64,000 nt of DNA from positions 55,715 to 119,714 of the forward strand of contig NZ_JMKP01000007.1 in the NCBI RefSeq assembly GCF_000685805.1. The letters run 5' to 3'. The position numbers were made by a program, and so were the translations under genes. This DNA comes from Psychrobacter phenylpyruvicus DSM 7000 = NBRC 102152. Its GTDB lineage: Bacteria; Pseudomonadota; Gammaproteobacteria; Pseudomonadales; Moraxellaceae. The notes beneath the pieces are model-generated. The model was not told the DNA's origin. It was given only the letters and a program-made list of their open reading frames with translations, and made no database searches. Numbering within the stretch: position 1 is the first letter of the stretch; the number at the start of each line of letters is the position of its first letter. Shown in pieces: positions 40,204-49,880 of this stretch.

Positions 40204-40899
40204 ATGAGTAAAGTTGTTAAACATAAAACAGCCCATACCCCTCCCTCAAGACGTCTGCCTAACCGTAACGTACGCCCCTTTTTTGAGAAGTTAGCGGCAG
40301 CCATTGATGAGCCGGTAACTGAGCTTGAATATAGCAGCAACTTTGAGCTGCTCATAGCGGTTATCTTATCGGCCCAAGCCACAGACGTCAGCGTCAACCT
40401 AGCTACCCGTAAGCTTTATGCAGTAGCCAATACCCCTGAAGCTATTTATGCCTTAGGAGAAGAGGGATTAAAAGAGTATATCAAGACCATAGGTCTGTTT
40501 AATTCAAAAGCCAAAAACGTCATTAAAGCTTGTAAAGACTTAATTGAGAAGCATGACAGCCAAGTGCCAGATAACCGTAAAGACTTAGAGGCGCTGGCAG
40601 GTGTGGGCCGAAAAACAGCGAATGTAGTCCTAAATACAGCTTTTGGTCATCCGACCATGGCCGTAGACACCCATATATTTCGTGTTAGCAACCGTACTGG
40701 CTTGGCCACTGGCAAAACTGTGCTTGCTGTAGAACAAAAATTATTGGAGCGGGTTCCTGAAGATTATCTTCTCGATGCCCACCACTATCTTATTTTGCAT
40801 GGGCGCTATACCTGTCAAGCGCGCACTCCAAAATGTGGGGCCTGTCCGGTCTATGAAGAGTGCATGTTTAAAGACAAACAGGCTTTCGCCGAATTATAA
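40204..40899 (+). CDS. nth: endonuclease III (DNA glycosylase/AP lyase)
   Basis: Removes oxidised pyrimidines and cleaves at abasic sites. The helix-hairpin-helix LAGVGRKTAN carries catalytic Lys137, and Asp155 is in AVDTHIFR. The [4Fe-4S] ligands are Cys204, Cys211, Cys214 and Cys220. At 231 residues it is slightly longer than E. coli Nth (211) because of a basic, proline-rich N-terminus. It lies 80 bases after the RnfB-like gene and is likely co-transcribed with it. Confidence 0.97.
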   Translation: MSKVVKHKTAHTPPSRRLPNRNVRPFFEKLAAAIDEPVTELEYSSNFELLIAVILSAQATDVSVNLATRKLYAVANTPEAIYALGEEGLKEYIKTIGLFNSKAKNVIKACKDLIEKHDSQVPDNRKDLEALAGVGRKTANVVLNTAFGHPTMAVDTHIFRVSNRTGLATGKTVLAVEQKLLERVPEDYLLDAHHYLILHGRYTCQARTPKCGACPVYEECMFKDKQAFAEL

Positions 40900-41044
40900 T
40901 AAGCATCACCTTCCCTTAAATAGCTGTTATATAGCAGATTACCCTTACAATGGCGTCAAGTCACTAGAGTTTTCAGTGAGTTAAGGGTAAAATAGGCTAT
41001 TTAAATTTTTATGATTATCTTGTTTGATTTTACCATCATACCGT

Positions 41045-41078
41045 AATGACTTTTAAAACGTCATTGCCGTGCTAAAAT
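41045..41078 (+). promoter_or_regulatory. metK promoter candidate with inverted repeat
   Basis: AATGAC (41045-41050) and GTCATT (41060-41065) flank an A/T core and form a near-perfect palindrome. Just after it, TGCTAAAAT (41070-41078) looks like an extended -10 element. The palindrome would then cover the -35 area, a typical repressor position. The start codon of metK is at 41132. The promoter call is inferred. Confidence 0.4.
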
Positions 41079-41131
41079 CTCAATTCCTGAATCCAAGCTC
41101 CTGAATCCTGAATATAAGTGACTCTCCTACT

Positions 41132-42298
41132 ATGCATGACTATCAACTTTTTACCTCAGAATCTGTAAGTGAAGGCCATCCTGATAAAATGGCAGATCAA
41201 ATTTCAGATGCTTTGCTTGATGCAATTATGCGTGAAGACTTACACGCCCGGGTGGCCTGTGAAACCTTAGTTAAAACAGGGGCAGTAGTTTTAGCTGGTG
41301 AAATCTCAACCACTGCCAATATCGACATCGAACGCATTGTTCGTGAGACAGTTAATGAAATTGGGTATAACCATTCAGATTTAGGTTTCGATGGCAATAC
41401 CTGTGCGGTTATCAATATGATTGGTAAACAATCTCCCGAAATCGCTCAAGGGGTTGACCGTCAAAACCCAGAAGACCAAGGTGCTGGCGACCAAGGTCTA
41501 ATGTTTGGTTATGCTAGCAATGAAACCGAAGTATTGATGCCCGCACCTATTGAATATGCGCACCGCTTAATGGAACGTCAGTCTATGTTACGTCGTTCTG
41601 GGGAGCTACCTTGGTTACGCCCTGATGCCAAAGCTCAAGTTACTCTAAAATATGCCAATGGCATCCCTTCAGCCATTGATGCGGTAGTGCTATCTACCCA
41701 ACATGATCCAGATGTATCTCAAGCTGATTTGCATGAAGCGGTGATGGAGAGCATTATCAAGCAAGTTATCCCAGCTGAGCTACTGCACAAAGATACTCGC
41801 TATCACATCAACCCAACCGGTAAATTTGTTATCGGTGGTCCTGTGGGTGATGCCGGCTTAACTGGCCGTAAAATTATTGTCGATACTTACGGTGGTATGG
41901 CCCGTCATGGTGGCGGCGCATTCAGTGGTAAAGACCCCTCAAAAGTTGACCGCAGTGCCGCTTATGCAGGTCGTTATGTGGCAAAGAATATCGTTGCAGC
42001 CGGTCTTGCTGAGCGCTGTGAAGTTCAGATCAGTTACGCCATTGGGGTTGCTGAACCGACCTCCATTGCAGTGAACACTTTTGGTACTGCTAAAGTGAGC
42101 CGCGAAGTTATTATTGAGCTAATCCGCACTCATTTTGACCTACGTCCTTATGGCATTACTCATATGCTAAATCTGCTACAGCCTATGTATCAGCAAACCG
42201 CTACTTATGGCCACTTTGGTCGCGAAGGTAGCGAAACGGCCTTCACTTGGGAAAAAACAGACAAAGCAGATTTATTAAGAGCAGACGCTAATATCTAA
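41132..42298 (+). CDS. metK: S-adenosylmethionine synthetase MetK
   Basis: Makes S-adenosylmethionine from methionine and ATP. The 388-residue protein begins with [33 protein letters not shown] and [19 protein letters not shown] are the ATP and phosphate-binding signatures. The length is normal. No SAM riboswitch is visible in the 232 bases upstream. Confidence 0.98.
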   Translation: MHDYQLFTSESVSEGHPDKMADQISDALLDAIMREDLHARVACETLVKTGAVVLAGEISTTANIDIERIVRETVNEIGYNHSDLGFDGNTCAVINMIGKQSPEIAQGVDRQNPEDQGAGDQGLMFGYASNETEVLMPAPIEYAHRLMERQSMLRRSGELPWLRPDAKAQVTLKYANGIPSAIDAVVLSTQHDPDVSQADLHEAVMESIIKQVIPAELLHKDTRYHINPTGKFVIGGPVGDAGLTGRKIIVDTYGGMARHGGGAFSGKDPSKVDRSAAYAGRYVAKNIVAAGLAERCEVQISYAIGVAEPTSIAVNTFGTAKVSREVIIELIRTHFDLRPYGITHMLNLLQPMYQQTATYGHFGREGSETAFTWEKTDKADLLRADANI

Positions 42299-42312
42299 AG
42301 ATATATAAATAA

Positions 42313-42346
42313 AGCACCCATAGTCGCAAGCTTGGGTGCTGTATTT
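42313..42346 (+). terminator. hairpin after metK (possible terminator)
   Basis: AGCACCCA (42313-42320) pairs with TGGGTGCT (42333-42340). The trailing sequence GTATTT is only weakly T-rich, so it may let some transcription through into the DUF3144 gene. Confidence 0.55.
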
Positions 42347-42381
42347 AATCCATTTAATTAATAAAGTTAAAGTTGATCATT

Positions 42382-42717
42382 ATGACCGATACCCCTAACA
42401 ACAACGAAGCTCCTAAGCTATCAAAAGATATTGAAGCTTTCTACAAACGTGCTGATGCCATTATTGGGCTTGCCAACAGTCAGTTGGGCCCAGAAGCGCA
42501 CTCAGGCCAAGTGGGTGCTTCATTATTGTATGCTGCCGCTCGTTATAGTGCCTCAGTGGCTTCTATTGGCTTCGTCAAAGGCAGTGATTTGGCAGCAGAA
42601 AAAAATGAAATCATTGAGTTTTATACCAAGCAGTATCGTCAAATGTTGAGTGATAACTTAGACGATTATGCAGATAACTTTGATAAGTATGTGCAAACTG
42701 GTGCAGAACAAAAATAG
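42382..42717 (+). CDS. DUF3144 family protein
   Basis: A 111-residue soluble helical protein. I start it at ATG 42382 rather than the in-frame TTG at 42373. The core IEAFYKRADAIIGLAN and the later YAAARYSA match the DUF3144 family of unknown function, found in marine and cold-adapted gammaproteobacteria. It follows metK by 83 bases on the same strand, with its own good terminator. Confidence 0.82.
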   Translation: MTDTPNNNEAPKLSKDIEAFYKRADAIIGLANSQLGPEAHSGQVGASLLYAAARYSASVASIGFVKGSDLAAEKNEIIEFYTKQYRQMLSDNLDDYADNFDKYVQTGAEQK

Positions 42718-42768
42718 ACGCTTTTATCTAATTTAAATAAAAGCAATATTTTGAATACAAGATATATA

Positions 42769-42799
42769 AATAGCTTACCTTAGGTAGGCTATTTTTTTT
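42769..42799 (+). terminator. terminator after the DUF3144 gene
   Basis: AATAGCTTACC (42769-42779) pairs with GGTAGGCTATT (42783-42793), with one wobble pair, followed by eight T. Confidence 0.9.
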
Positions 42800-42852
42800 G
42801 CTAAGATAGAAGCTTAAAATAACTCGAGACTCAATTAGGATGAGGTATCACT

Positions 42853-43242
42853 ATGACGGCATTCACTCAAAAAAGACGCCATAAGCTATTCGATTTTTCG
42901 AAAATTATGGCTTTATCTATTACCACAGGTTTACTAGTTACAGGCTGTGTGACTGCAGAAGATTCTAACTCAGCCCCTCATAGCCAGACGCCTGCCTCCA
43001 TTAGTGCTCCTGATTCTCATCACTCCGACAACAGCACTAAAGCATCACAGTGTGGCCCTTTTACTCCTGATAAAGAACAAACCATGTGTACCATGCAATA
43101 TGACCCAGTATGTGTCAAACACAAAGCGGCTAATGGTCAAATCAGCTATAAGACTGCTGGCAACGCCTGTATGGCCTGTACTACTGCAACCGCTATTAGT
43201 TATACTCCAGGCGAATGTGGTACAGGACTGCCAACCAGATAG
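42853..43242 (+). CDS. lipoprotein with Kazal-like domain
   Basis: A 129-residue protein with a long basic N-region, hydrophobic core and lipobox VTGC (Cys32), so a lipoprotein. A polar serine- and histidine-rich spacer (33-66) leads to a cysteine-rich module with Cys67, 79, 87, 106, 109 and 122. The spacing C-x7-C between the second and third and C-x2-C between the fourth and fifth, plus QYDPVC, fits a Kazal-type protease-inhibitor fold with three disulfides. By Kazal numbering the P1 residue would be Met81. GAGGT precedes the ATG. Inhibition of any protease is not shown by the sequence. Confidence 0.75.
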   Translation: MTAFTQKRRHKLFDFSKIMALSITTGLLVTGCVTAEDSNSAPHSQTPASISAPDSHHSDNSTKASQCGPFTPDKEQTMCTMQYDPVCVKHKAANGQISYKTAGNACMACTTATAISYTPGECGTGLPTR

Positions 43243-43293
43243 ACTGACTAAATGGCTTGTCAAACTGCAAAGCTAATTTACTTTATCAGTACT

Positions 43294-43325
43294 AAAAAAG
43301 GCCAATTCGATGGAATTGGCCTTTT
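43294..43325 (+). terminator. bidirectional terminator between Kazal lipoprotein and BCCT genes
   Basis: AAGGCCAATTC (43298-43308) pairs with GAATTGGCCTT (43313-43323) around loop GATG, with an A-run before and TTTT after. It can serve both convergent genes. Confidence 0.92.
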
Positions 43326-43368
43326 GTAATATATATAAATTAACGGATACTAATTCTATGATTTGGAG

Positions 43369-44997
43369 TTAATCGCCAGACACAATCTTCGGTGGTCCTT
43401 TTAATAACTCTTCATCAACGAATTCATCGGCCGTATTATGCTCAGCTGATTCCTCTGTAATAAATCTTTGCTGGGCACGATATAAGATAAGTCTATCACG
43501 GCTCAAGCCACGCATTAAGGAATACATCATCACCACTATTACCACCGCAAATGGGAAACCTGCAACAATAGCTGCAGCTTGTAGCGCCCCTAGCCCACCA
43601 GCGGCCAACAATATAGCGGCTACCAAACCTTGAGTCCCTGCCCAAAATAAACGCTGTATCTTAGGTGGATTCGTCTCCCCACCTGAAGTTAACATATCAA
43701 TAACGAAGCTTGCTGAGTCCGATGACGTAACGAACCACAGTACAATCATAATGATAATCAGCATAGTGGTCGCTTGGGTGAATGGGTAAAACTCCATTAG
43801 TTTAAAAATGGCATTACCATAATCGTTTTGTACCACTTCGATAAAGCCTGGATTGCCCATCAGCTCCATATTAACCGCCACACCACCGAAGGTTGTGAAC
43901 CAGAAAAACAAGATAGCCATGGGCACAAATAGTACCCCAAGTAAGAACTCACGGATAGTACGACCACGGCTAATACGAGCGATAAACACCCCTACAAATG
44001 GCGACCAACTAACCCACCATGCCCAGTAGAAAATAGTCCAAGCTGACTGCCAATCTGTCTTAGAATAAGCTTCATTCCAAAATGCCAGCTGTACAATATT
44101 TTGGATATAGTTACCAATATTTTCTACAAAGCTATCGATAATATATTGAGTAGGCCCCAATACAAAAGCAAAAGTTAATAACACCAAGGTGAGTAAGATA
44201 TTAATATCACTTAAGCGCTTAATCCCTTTATCCAGACCCAGCATCAATGAGCCACAGGCCAGTAAGGTAATCATAGCGATTAGGATGATTTGTACTGTAA
44301 TATTATTGGGTAGCGCAAAAAGACCCTCCAGACCTGAGTTGATCTGTAGTACTCCCAAGCCCAAAGTGGTAACTACCCCAAACATAGTACCGAATACTGC
44401 TAAGGTATCTACGGTATGTCCCCAACCGCCATTAATTCTTTTACCCAAAATAGGATATAAAGCGGAACGTATTGCCAAAGGCAAACCACGACGGAAATGG
44501 AAATAAGCCAAAGACAGGGCTACAAAAGCATAAATTGCCCAAGCATGTATCCCGTAATGTAAAAAAGAGATATTCATAGCTTGCTTAGCCGCTTCAACCG
44601 TCTCTTTTTCTCCTAAAGGCGGTGCCATGAAGTGATAAACAGGCTCGGCGGTACCCCAGTACATAATACCGATACCAATACCTGCGGAGAATAACATGCC
44701 TATCCATGAGGGTAAGCTATACTGTGGTGCTTCAGTCTGATGTCCAAGCCTAATATCTCCATATTTACTAAATATTAAATACAGACAGATCACTACAGCA
44801 GCATTCATCACCAGGATAAAGAACCACCCAAATCTGTGGGTAATAAAGCTTTGCATCTCAGTAAATAACGTATTCGCCATTTGCTGAAACAAGGCCCCAA
44901 ATATAATAAAACCAACAATCAATACAACTGAGGCTATAAATACAGGCTTATTAACCTTTGGAAAAGGTCCTAGACGCCCAGTTTTTAAATCACTCAT
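43369..44997 (-). CDS. BCCT-family transporter (betaine/choline/carnitine type)
   Basis: A 542-residue inner-membrane carrier with about twelve hydrophobic segments. The family signature AWWVSWSPFVGVFIARISRGRTIREF is visible around residues 330-355 (read in two overlapping pieces), as are GIGIGIMYWGTAEPV near 110 and the WFVTSSDSAS stretch near 425. The family takes up compatible solutes such as glycine betaine or choline by sodium or proton symport. The substrate is not determined. The gene stands alone. Confidence 0.93.
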   Translation of the reverse strand: MSDLKTGRLGPFPKVNKPVFIASVVLIVGFIIFGALFQQMANTLFTEMQSFITHRFGWFFILVMNAAVVICLYLIFSKYGDIRLGHQTEAPQYSLPSWIGMLFSAGIGIGIMYWGTAEPVYHFMAPPLGEKETVEAAKQAMNISFLHYGIHAWAIYAFVALSLAYFHFRRGLPLAIRSALYPILGKRINGGWGHTVDTLAVFGTMFGVVTTLGLGVLQINSGLEGLFALPNNITVQIILIAMITLLACGSLMLGLDKGIKRLSDINILLTLVLLTFAFVLGPTQYIIDSFVENIGNYIQNIVQLAFWNEAYSKTDWQSAWTIFYWAWWVSWSPFVGVFIARISRGRTIREFLLGVLFVPMAILFFWFTTFGGVAVNMELMGNPGFIEVVQNDYGNAIFKLMEFYPFTQATTMLIIIMIVLWFVTSSDSASFVIDMLTSGGETNPPKIQRLFWAGTQGLVAAILLAAGGLGALQAAAIVAGFPFAVVIVVMMYSLMRGLSRDRLILYRAQQRFITEESAEHNTADEFVDEELLKGPPKIVSGD

Positions 44998-45218
44998 TTG
45001 TGTTTTTACCTATTAAAAAAGAGGTCACTGTAACAATGCTAAGCGGTTATAGCAATTTAAGTCACAGCTTTACATCAATAAGTTAACAAATGTTAATTGC
45101 ATAATTGGTTTTTTTATGAAAAAAGCATCTTCCTCTAAATTTTATAAATTATTAAATAAAGCTAAAATATGTTTTGTTAATTAACATGAATCTATATGCA
45201 ATGTACAAAATTCAGTAA

Positions 45219-45254
45219 TAAAAAAAGGCCCAGTTATAAATACTGAGCCTTTTC
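45219..45254 (-). terminator. terminator of the 422-residue lipoprotein gene
   Basis: On the minus strand GGCTCAGT (45249-45242) pairs with ACTGGGCC (45234-45227), with one wobble pair, and a T-run follows. The A- and T-runs on both sides make it potentially bidirectional. Confidence 0.85.
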
Positions 45255-45278
45255 TTTTTATTAAACTAGGTTAGTCAA

Positions 45279-46547
45279 TTAGCTGCATTGCTTATTAATC
45301 TCAGCCAATAACCATTTACCATTTTTCTCATTAAAGAATGGGTTTAAGCTAGCAGGGTTTAGGTCAGGCAACTGACAAATGTCATTAACAATATCATTAT
45401 GAGTAAATGCTTTGTCTAACCAACGTTTACTAGACTCTTGATCGCCTATTTTGGCATAGTCCATAGCCGTTAACAGCTCACTTAAAGCTAAATCCTCTAC
45501 TTCCTCAGTTAAGAAAGTTTTAGCACTTTCAAGCAACTTTTCTTCATTAATGTCTTGATATCTAAGTGCAGTCAACTTTAATAACTTAGTAAAATACTCG
45601 CTTTCATCTCGCTGCAGCACCTTAAGCAAGGCTTCCTCGGTTTCATTCACGCTAAGCTTTTGTGCAGAGTTCTTATTAGTTTTAGTTTCATCGCTCAACT
45701 GCGTAGTCACTGCTTTTAACCACGGTAGAGATTCCACTGCTTTATCAAGTGACTGGCTAACTTTTCTATTATTAGCTTCAGCTTGCGCTAAGAAAATTAG
45801 GGTTTGATTTAATAACAGTTCTTTTTTCTTTGGTTGCTGCTTTAATTCAGTAGAATAATTCTGTAAATAATCAGTTAATTGACCCACAGTCGAGATTAAG
45901 GCTCTATTAATCATTAAGGTATTCACCATCGCATCCCCATCAGAAAATGCGATAGGCTCATTTAACCACTTAGTCCAAATATCATTAGCTTGTAGCCACA
46001 GCTGCACATCTTGCCCATCATTGCTAATCAAACCATGACGAACGTAACTAAAGAACAAGGCTTGCTGGGCATAAAGTAAATTAGATAATGCCTCTCTTTT
46101 ATCAGCTTCAGACAAGTTAGTCTTATTTAATTCATTTTGAGCTGCTTCAACTTTTGCCTGATTCATTTGCTCAACTATTGATAAAGCTTGTTGCTTGCAT
46201 TGCACTGATTCAGTTTGTGGAAGCTGATTGGCCAAATCTATGCGGCCAGTGTTTTTATTAAACAACTGCTCATAAGCTAACGCTTGGCTAGAGAACTTGT
46301 TGATTTCAGGTTCGATTAGTTTTTTATAATCATTGCTACAAGCCTGAATACTTTCTGCCCAATTCGTTGTATCTAAGCGACTGGCTGCTGTTGTCGCCTG
46401 CGCTTTGTTAGTCTCCGTCTCAATAGCAGGTTTACTATTTATATTGGAGGTTTCTGCAGGAAGGGTGCTACAAGCGGATGCAGCAAAGACAGTAGCTAGT
46501 AATACCATACTCAGTTTGGTCTTGTTAAAGGGGATGCCTAAAGTCAT
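45279..46547 (-). CDS. large lipoprotein of unknown function
   Basis: The open frame reaches 46676, but the ATG at 46547 with AAGGAA seven bases upstream starts a proper signal peptide with lipobox ASAC (Cys26); this gives 422 residues. The mature part is almost wholly helical and rich in glutamine, alanine, asparagine and lysine, with possible coiled coils and a C-terminal stretch resembling tetratricopeptide helices. Two C-terminal cysteines (ICQLP and the final CS) could pair. I do not recognise the family. It stands alone between terminators. Confidence 0.78.
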   Translation of the reverse strand: MTLGIPFNKTKLSMVLLATVFAASACSTLPAETSNINSKPAIETETNKAQATTAASRLDTTNWAESIQACSNDYKKLIEPEINKFSSQALAYEQLFNKNTGRIDLANQLPQTESVQCKQQALSIVEQMNQAKVEAAQNELNKTNLSEADKREALSNLLYAQQALFFSYVRHGLISNDGQDVQLWLQANDIWTKWLNEPIAFSDGDAMVNTLMINRALISTVGQLTDYLQNYSTELKQQPKKKELLLNQTLIFLAQAEANNRKVSQSLDKAVESLPWLKAVTTQLSDETKTNKNSAQKLSVNETEEALLKVLQRDESEYFTKLLKLTALRYQDINEEKLLESAKTFLTEEVEDLALSELLTAMDYAKIGDQESSKRWLDKAFTHNDIVNDICQLPDLNPASLNPFFNEKNGKWLLAEINKQCS

Positions 46548-46929
46548 TATATATTCCTTACAGATTGGGCAGTGGTTTTTTAGAAAGCCTATAGTTAGAA
46601 AGCCTATAGATAGGCTAGTGAATCTCTTTTTACTTACAATCATAAATTGTAACATGACATGATAAACAAAGCGCACTGTCTAAGCAATATCCCTAATAAT
46701 ACAAGGGCATTTTGTTTTATTCTATAAAACAAAATTCTATAAAATATAACCCCACAAAATATGGCTTCATAAAACACAATTCCATAACATATGCTGCAAA
46801 ACAAAAAACCCTTACCTACTGCTGTAGATAAGGGTTTAATTTTTAGATAAAGGTTTGGTTGGTAGATAAAGATAAGTAGTCCAGTAACAAGGATAATTTC
46901 AGCTACTTCGCTGTCACTTATCTACGCTT
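46548..46929. other. 382-bp intergenic region upstream of the lipoprotein gene and downstream of clpB
   Basis: It holds the clpB terminator at 46803-46837 and AT-rich, loosely repeated sequence (several CTATAAAA/CATAAAAC-like words between 46720 and 46800). The lipoprotein promoter should lie here, on the minus strand. No gene is seen. Confidence 0.5.
46803..46837 (-). terminator. terminator of clpB
   Basis: AAACCCTTACCTAC (46806-46819) pairs with GTAGATAAGGGTTT (46824-46837), with one mismatch. The minus strand then reads TTTTTTGTTTT. Confidence 0.9.
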
Positions 46930-49518
46930 TTACTCTTTAGAAAAAACTAAGTTATCTTCTTCATCCACATCAACAACAATGGTATCACCTGCCACGAAGT
47001 CTCCTGATAGAAGTTTCAGTGACAATGGGTTCTCAATCTGCTGCTGGATAGCACGTTTAAGAGGACGTGCCCCATATACCGGATCATAGCCCACCGCTAC
47101 TAGCATGTGCATAGCATCTGGTGACAACTTGATATCCATTTCACGCTCTTTGAGGCGATCACGCAGACGGTCTAACTGAATTTCAGCAATACCGGCCATC
47201 TGTGACATACCCAGTGGGTGGAATACCACAATCTCGTCAATACGGTTGACGAACTCAGGGCGGAAATGCTGACCCACAGATTCCATCACCGCTGATTTAA
47301 TCTCTTCATAGTCATCTCCAGCCATCTCTTGGATCTTGTGTGATCCTAAGTTACTGGTCATGATGATAACTGTGTTTTTGAAGTCAACCACACGACCTTG
47401 TGAGTCGGTTAAGCGGCCATCATCCAATACTTGTAATAGAATGTTGAAGACATCTGGGTGTGCTTTTTCAACTTCATCAAACAAGATGACGCTATACGGC
47501 TTACGGCGAACCGCTTCTGTTAATACCCCACCTTCTTCATAGCCAACATAACCTGGAGGTGCACCTACCAAACGACTCACACTGTGCTTCTCCATGTACT
47601 CACTCATGTCAATACGCACCATGGCATCTTCGCTATCAAACAAGAAGTTGGCCAAAGATTTAGTCAACTCAGTCTTACCTACCCCTGTTGGACCTAGGAA
47701 TAAGAATGAGCCTGAAGGACGGTTTGGATCAGATAGACCGGCACGGCTACGACGAACCGCGTTAGCTACTGACTGCACCGCTTCATCTTGACCTACCACG
47801 CGCTCATGTAGACGCTCCTCCATGGTCAACATTTTTTCACGCTCACCTTGTAGCATTCTATTGACCGGAATACCTGTCGCCGCAGCCACAACTTCAGCGA
47901 TCTCGTTATCTGTTACTTTATTACGTAACAGCTTAATCTCATCACCTTCACCAGACTGCTGCTTGCGTTCAGCCAAATCAGACTCTGTGATGCGTTTTTC
48001 TAACTGCGGAATGGTCTCATACTGCAGCTTACTCATGGTTTCATAATCGCCTTCACGGCTAGCTTTGTCATAAGCAATACGTGCTTTGTCCAGCTCGTCT
48101 TTTAACTGTTGACTGCCTTTAACCAAAGCCTTTTCAGCTTGCCAGATTTCGTTAAGATCGGCGTATTCTTTTTCAAGCTCTTCGATTTGCTCATCAAGCA
48201 CTCTGCGTTCTGCTTGCGCCCCAGCATCTTCTTCATTTTTTAGCACTTCACGTTGCATTTTTAATTGAATCAGACGGCTATCAAGCTTACCTAAAGCTTC
48301 AGGCTTACTGTCCATCTCCATACGCAGACGGCTTGCTGCCTCATCAACTAAGTCGATGGCTTTATCTGGCAGCTTACGATCGGTGATATAACGATGACTC
48401 ATGCGGGCAGCGGCAATAATGGCACTGTCTTGAATGTCGACACCGTGGTGTAACTCATAGCGCTCTTTTAGACCACGTAAGATTGCAATAGTATCTTCAA
48501 CGGTTGGCTCATCCACCATTACTTTTTGGAAACGGCGTTCAAGAGCAGCGTCTTTTTCAATATACTGACGGTACTCATCAAGGGTGGTTGCCCCCACACA
48601 GTGCAGTTCACCACGAGCTAGAGCTGGCTTTAACATGTTACCGGCATCCATAGCTCCGTCGGTTTTACCCGCTCCGACCATAGTGTGTAGCTCGTCGATG
48701 AATAAGATGACATTACCTTCTTGCTTCGCTAAGTCATTTAGAACGTTTTTTAAACGCTCTTCAAATTCACCACGATATTTAGCGCCGGCAATCAACGCTC
48801 CTAGATCTAGTGACAATACTTCTTTGTGACGTAAGCCTTCTGGCACATCGCCATTAACAATCTTCTGTGCTAAACCTTCAACAATGGCAGTTTTACCCAC
48901 ACCTGGCTCACCAATTAATACTGGGTTATTTTTGGTGCGGCGTGATAATACCTGAATGGTTCTACGGATCTCTTCATCACGGCCAATCACTGGGTCGAGT
49001 TTACCCATCTCAGCCTGTTCTGTAAGGTTTACAGTATATTTGTTTAATGCATCACGTTGGTCTTCAGCGTTTTGACTGTCCACGGTTTGTTCTCCCCGAA
49101 GTTGTTCAATAACGGCTTTTAATTTCTCTGCAGTAACCCCAGCTTCTTTAAAAATCTTCTTAGTATTGCCCTGTTCTGCCAAAATCAGCATTACCCACTC
49201 AGTGGCAATGTACTCATCTCCTGCTTTTTGAGCTTGACGATCCGCTAAGTTTAAAATACGAACCGAGTCTGTATTTAAATTAACCTCTCCAGTTGGGTTG
49301 GCGATGACTGCTTCGTTATCTAAGGCTTTAGCAACCCCATTCTTAAGAGCCGGAACGCTAGCCCCTGCCTGTTGGCACACTGAAATATTAGACTCATCTT
49401 CTAACAGTGCAGCCATGATATGAATAGGACTAATACTGGTATGGTCTCGACCAATAGCCAGACTTTGGGCTTGCTGTAAAGCAGCCTGTAACTTTTGGGT
49501 GAATTTTTCGAATCTCAT
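46930..49518 (-). CDS. clpB: ATP-dependent disaggregase ClpB
   Basis: A Hsp104-type chaperone that extracts proteins from aggregates with DnaK. It is 862 residues, with the N-terminal Clp-repeat domain (1-145), first AAA+ domain with GEPGVGKTA, the coiled-coil middle domain (about 410-520), and second AAA+ domain with GPTGVGKTE. The FEERLKNVL and [10 protein letters not shown] stretches are standard. AAGGAT lies just upstream of the ATG, and a sigma-32-like promoter is predicted at 49550-49578. A terminator follows the gene. Confidence 0.98.
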   Translation of the reverse strand: MRFEKFTQKLQAALQQAQSLAIGRDHTSISPIHIMAALLEDESNISVCQQAGASVPALKNGVAKALDNEAVIANPTGEVNLNTDSVRILNLADRQAQKAGDEYIATEWVMLILAEQGNTKKIFKEAGVTAEKLKAVIEQLRGEQTVDSQNAEDQRDALNKYTVNLTEQAEMGKLDPVIGRDEEIRRTIQVLSRRTKNNPVLIGEPGVGKTAIVEGLAQKIVNGDVPEGLRHKEVLSLDLGALIAGAKYRGEFEERLKNVLNDLAKQEGNVILFIDELHTMVGAGKTDGAMDAGNMLKPALARGELHCVGATTLDEYRQYIEKDAALERRFQKVMVDEPTVEDTIAILRGLKERYELHHGVDIQDSAIIAAARMSHRYITDRKLPDKAIDLVDEAASRLRMEMDSKPEALGKLDSRLIQLKMQREVLKNEEDAGAQAERRVLDEQIEELEKEYADLNEIWQAEKALVKGSQQLKDELDKARIAYDKASREGDYETMSKLQYETIPQLEKRITESDLAERKQQSGEGDEIKLLRNKVTDNEIAEVVAAATGIPVNRMLQGEREKMLTMEERLHERVVGQDEAVQSVANAVRRSRAGLSDPNRPSGSFLFLGPTGVGKTELTKSLANFLFDSEDAMVRIDMSEYMEKHSVSRLVGAPPGYVGYEEGGVLTEAVRRKPYSVILFDEVEKAHPDVFNILLQVLDDGRLTDSQGRVVDFKNTVIIMTSNLGSHKIQEMAGDDYEEIKSAVMESVGQHFRPEFVNRIDEIVVFHPLGMSQMAGIAEIQLDRLRDRLKEREMDIKLSPDAMHMLVAVGYDPVYGARPLKRAIQQQIENPLSLKLLSGDFVAGDTIVVDVDEEDNLVFSKE

Positions 49519-49549
49519 TGAGTTATCCTTATAATAATTTATACTTTTT

Positions 49550-49578
49550 ATATCTGTTTCTCTGAAGCAACTTTCAAG
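49550..49578 (-). promoter_or_regulatory. sigma-32-like heat-shock promoter for clpB
   Basis: On the minus strand CTTGAAA (49578-49572) equals the RpoH -35 consensus. After 14 bases ACAGATAT (49557-49550) resembles the -10 consensus CCCCATNT at four of seven fixed positions. Transcription would begin near 49543, 25 bases before clpB, a gene known to be under RpoH in other bacteria. Confidence 0.55.
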
Positions 49579-49755
49579 TACTGTTAGCTAAAAAACCACC
49601 CTAGCCTGGCACTCTTGTTTTGCTTGTTTCTGATATCTATATGCTACCTAAGCGATTTAATTCAAGTAATAATTCATAATATTTTTTACTGTCAATAGGA
49701 TTGCATGACTGATAAGTAATTCTATATGGATAAACTTACATCGATAATCTATAAA

Positions 49756-49795
49756 TAAAAAACCCGTACCAACGTGAATTCGTCAATACGGGCTT
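49756..49795 (-). terminator. terminator of the GST/small membrane protein transcript
   Basis: On the minus strand CCCGTA (49792-49787) pairs with TACGGG (49768-49763); the 18-base loop holds a smaller GAATTC-centred palindrome. A T-run follows. Confidence 0.75.
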
Positions 49796-49880
49796 TATTG
49801 CAGACTGTCTTTAAAAAAAACTTAAGCAATCGAGCTATAACCACTTAAGCAAAAAAGAGCATAAAAACACTAAAATGGAT

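Larger units (their letters stand above)
49519..49880. other. 362-bp intergenic region upstream of clpB
   Basis: It contains the clpB promoter near its left end and, at 49756-49795, a hairpin terminator for the small membrane protein and GST transcript. No gene is seen. Confidence 0.55.

Noticed and set aside
40900..41131. SAM riboswitch before metK
   Set aside because: No fitting pseudoknot or multi-helix core could be seen; only a palindrome and promoter-like boxes.
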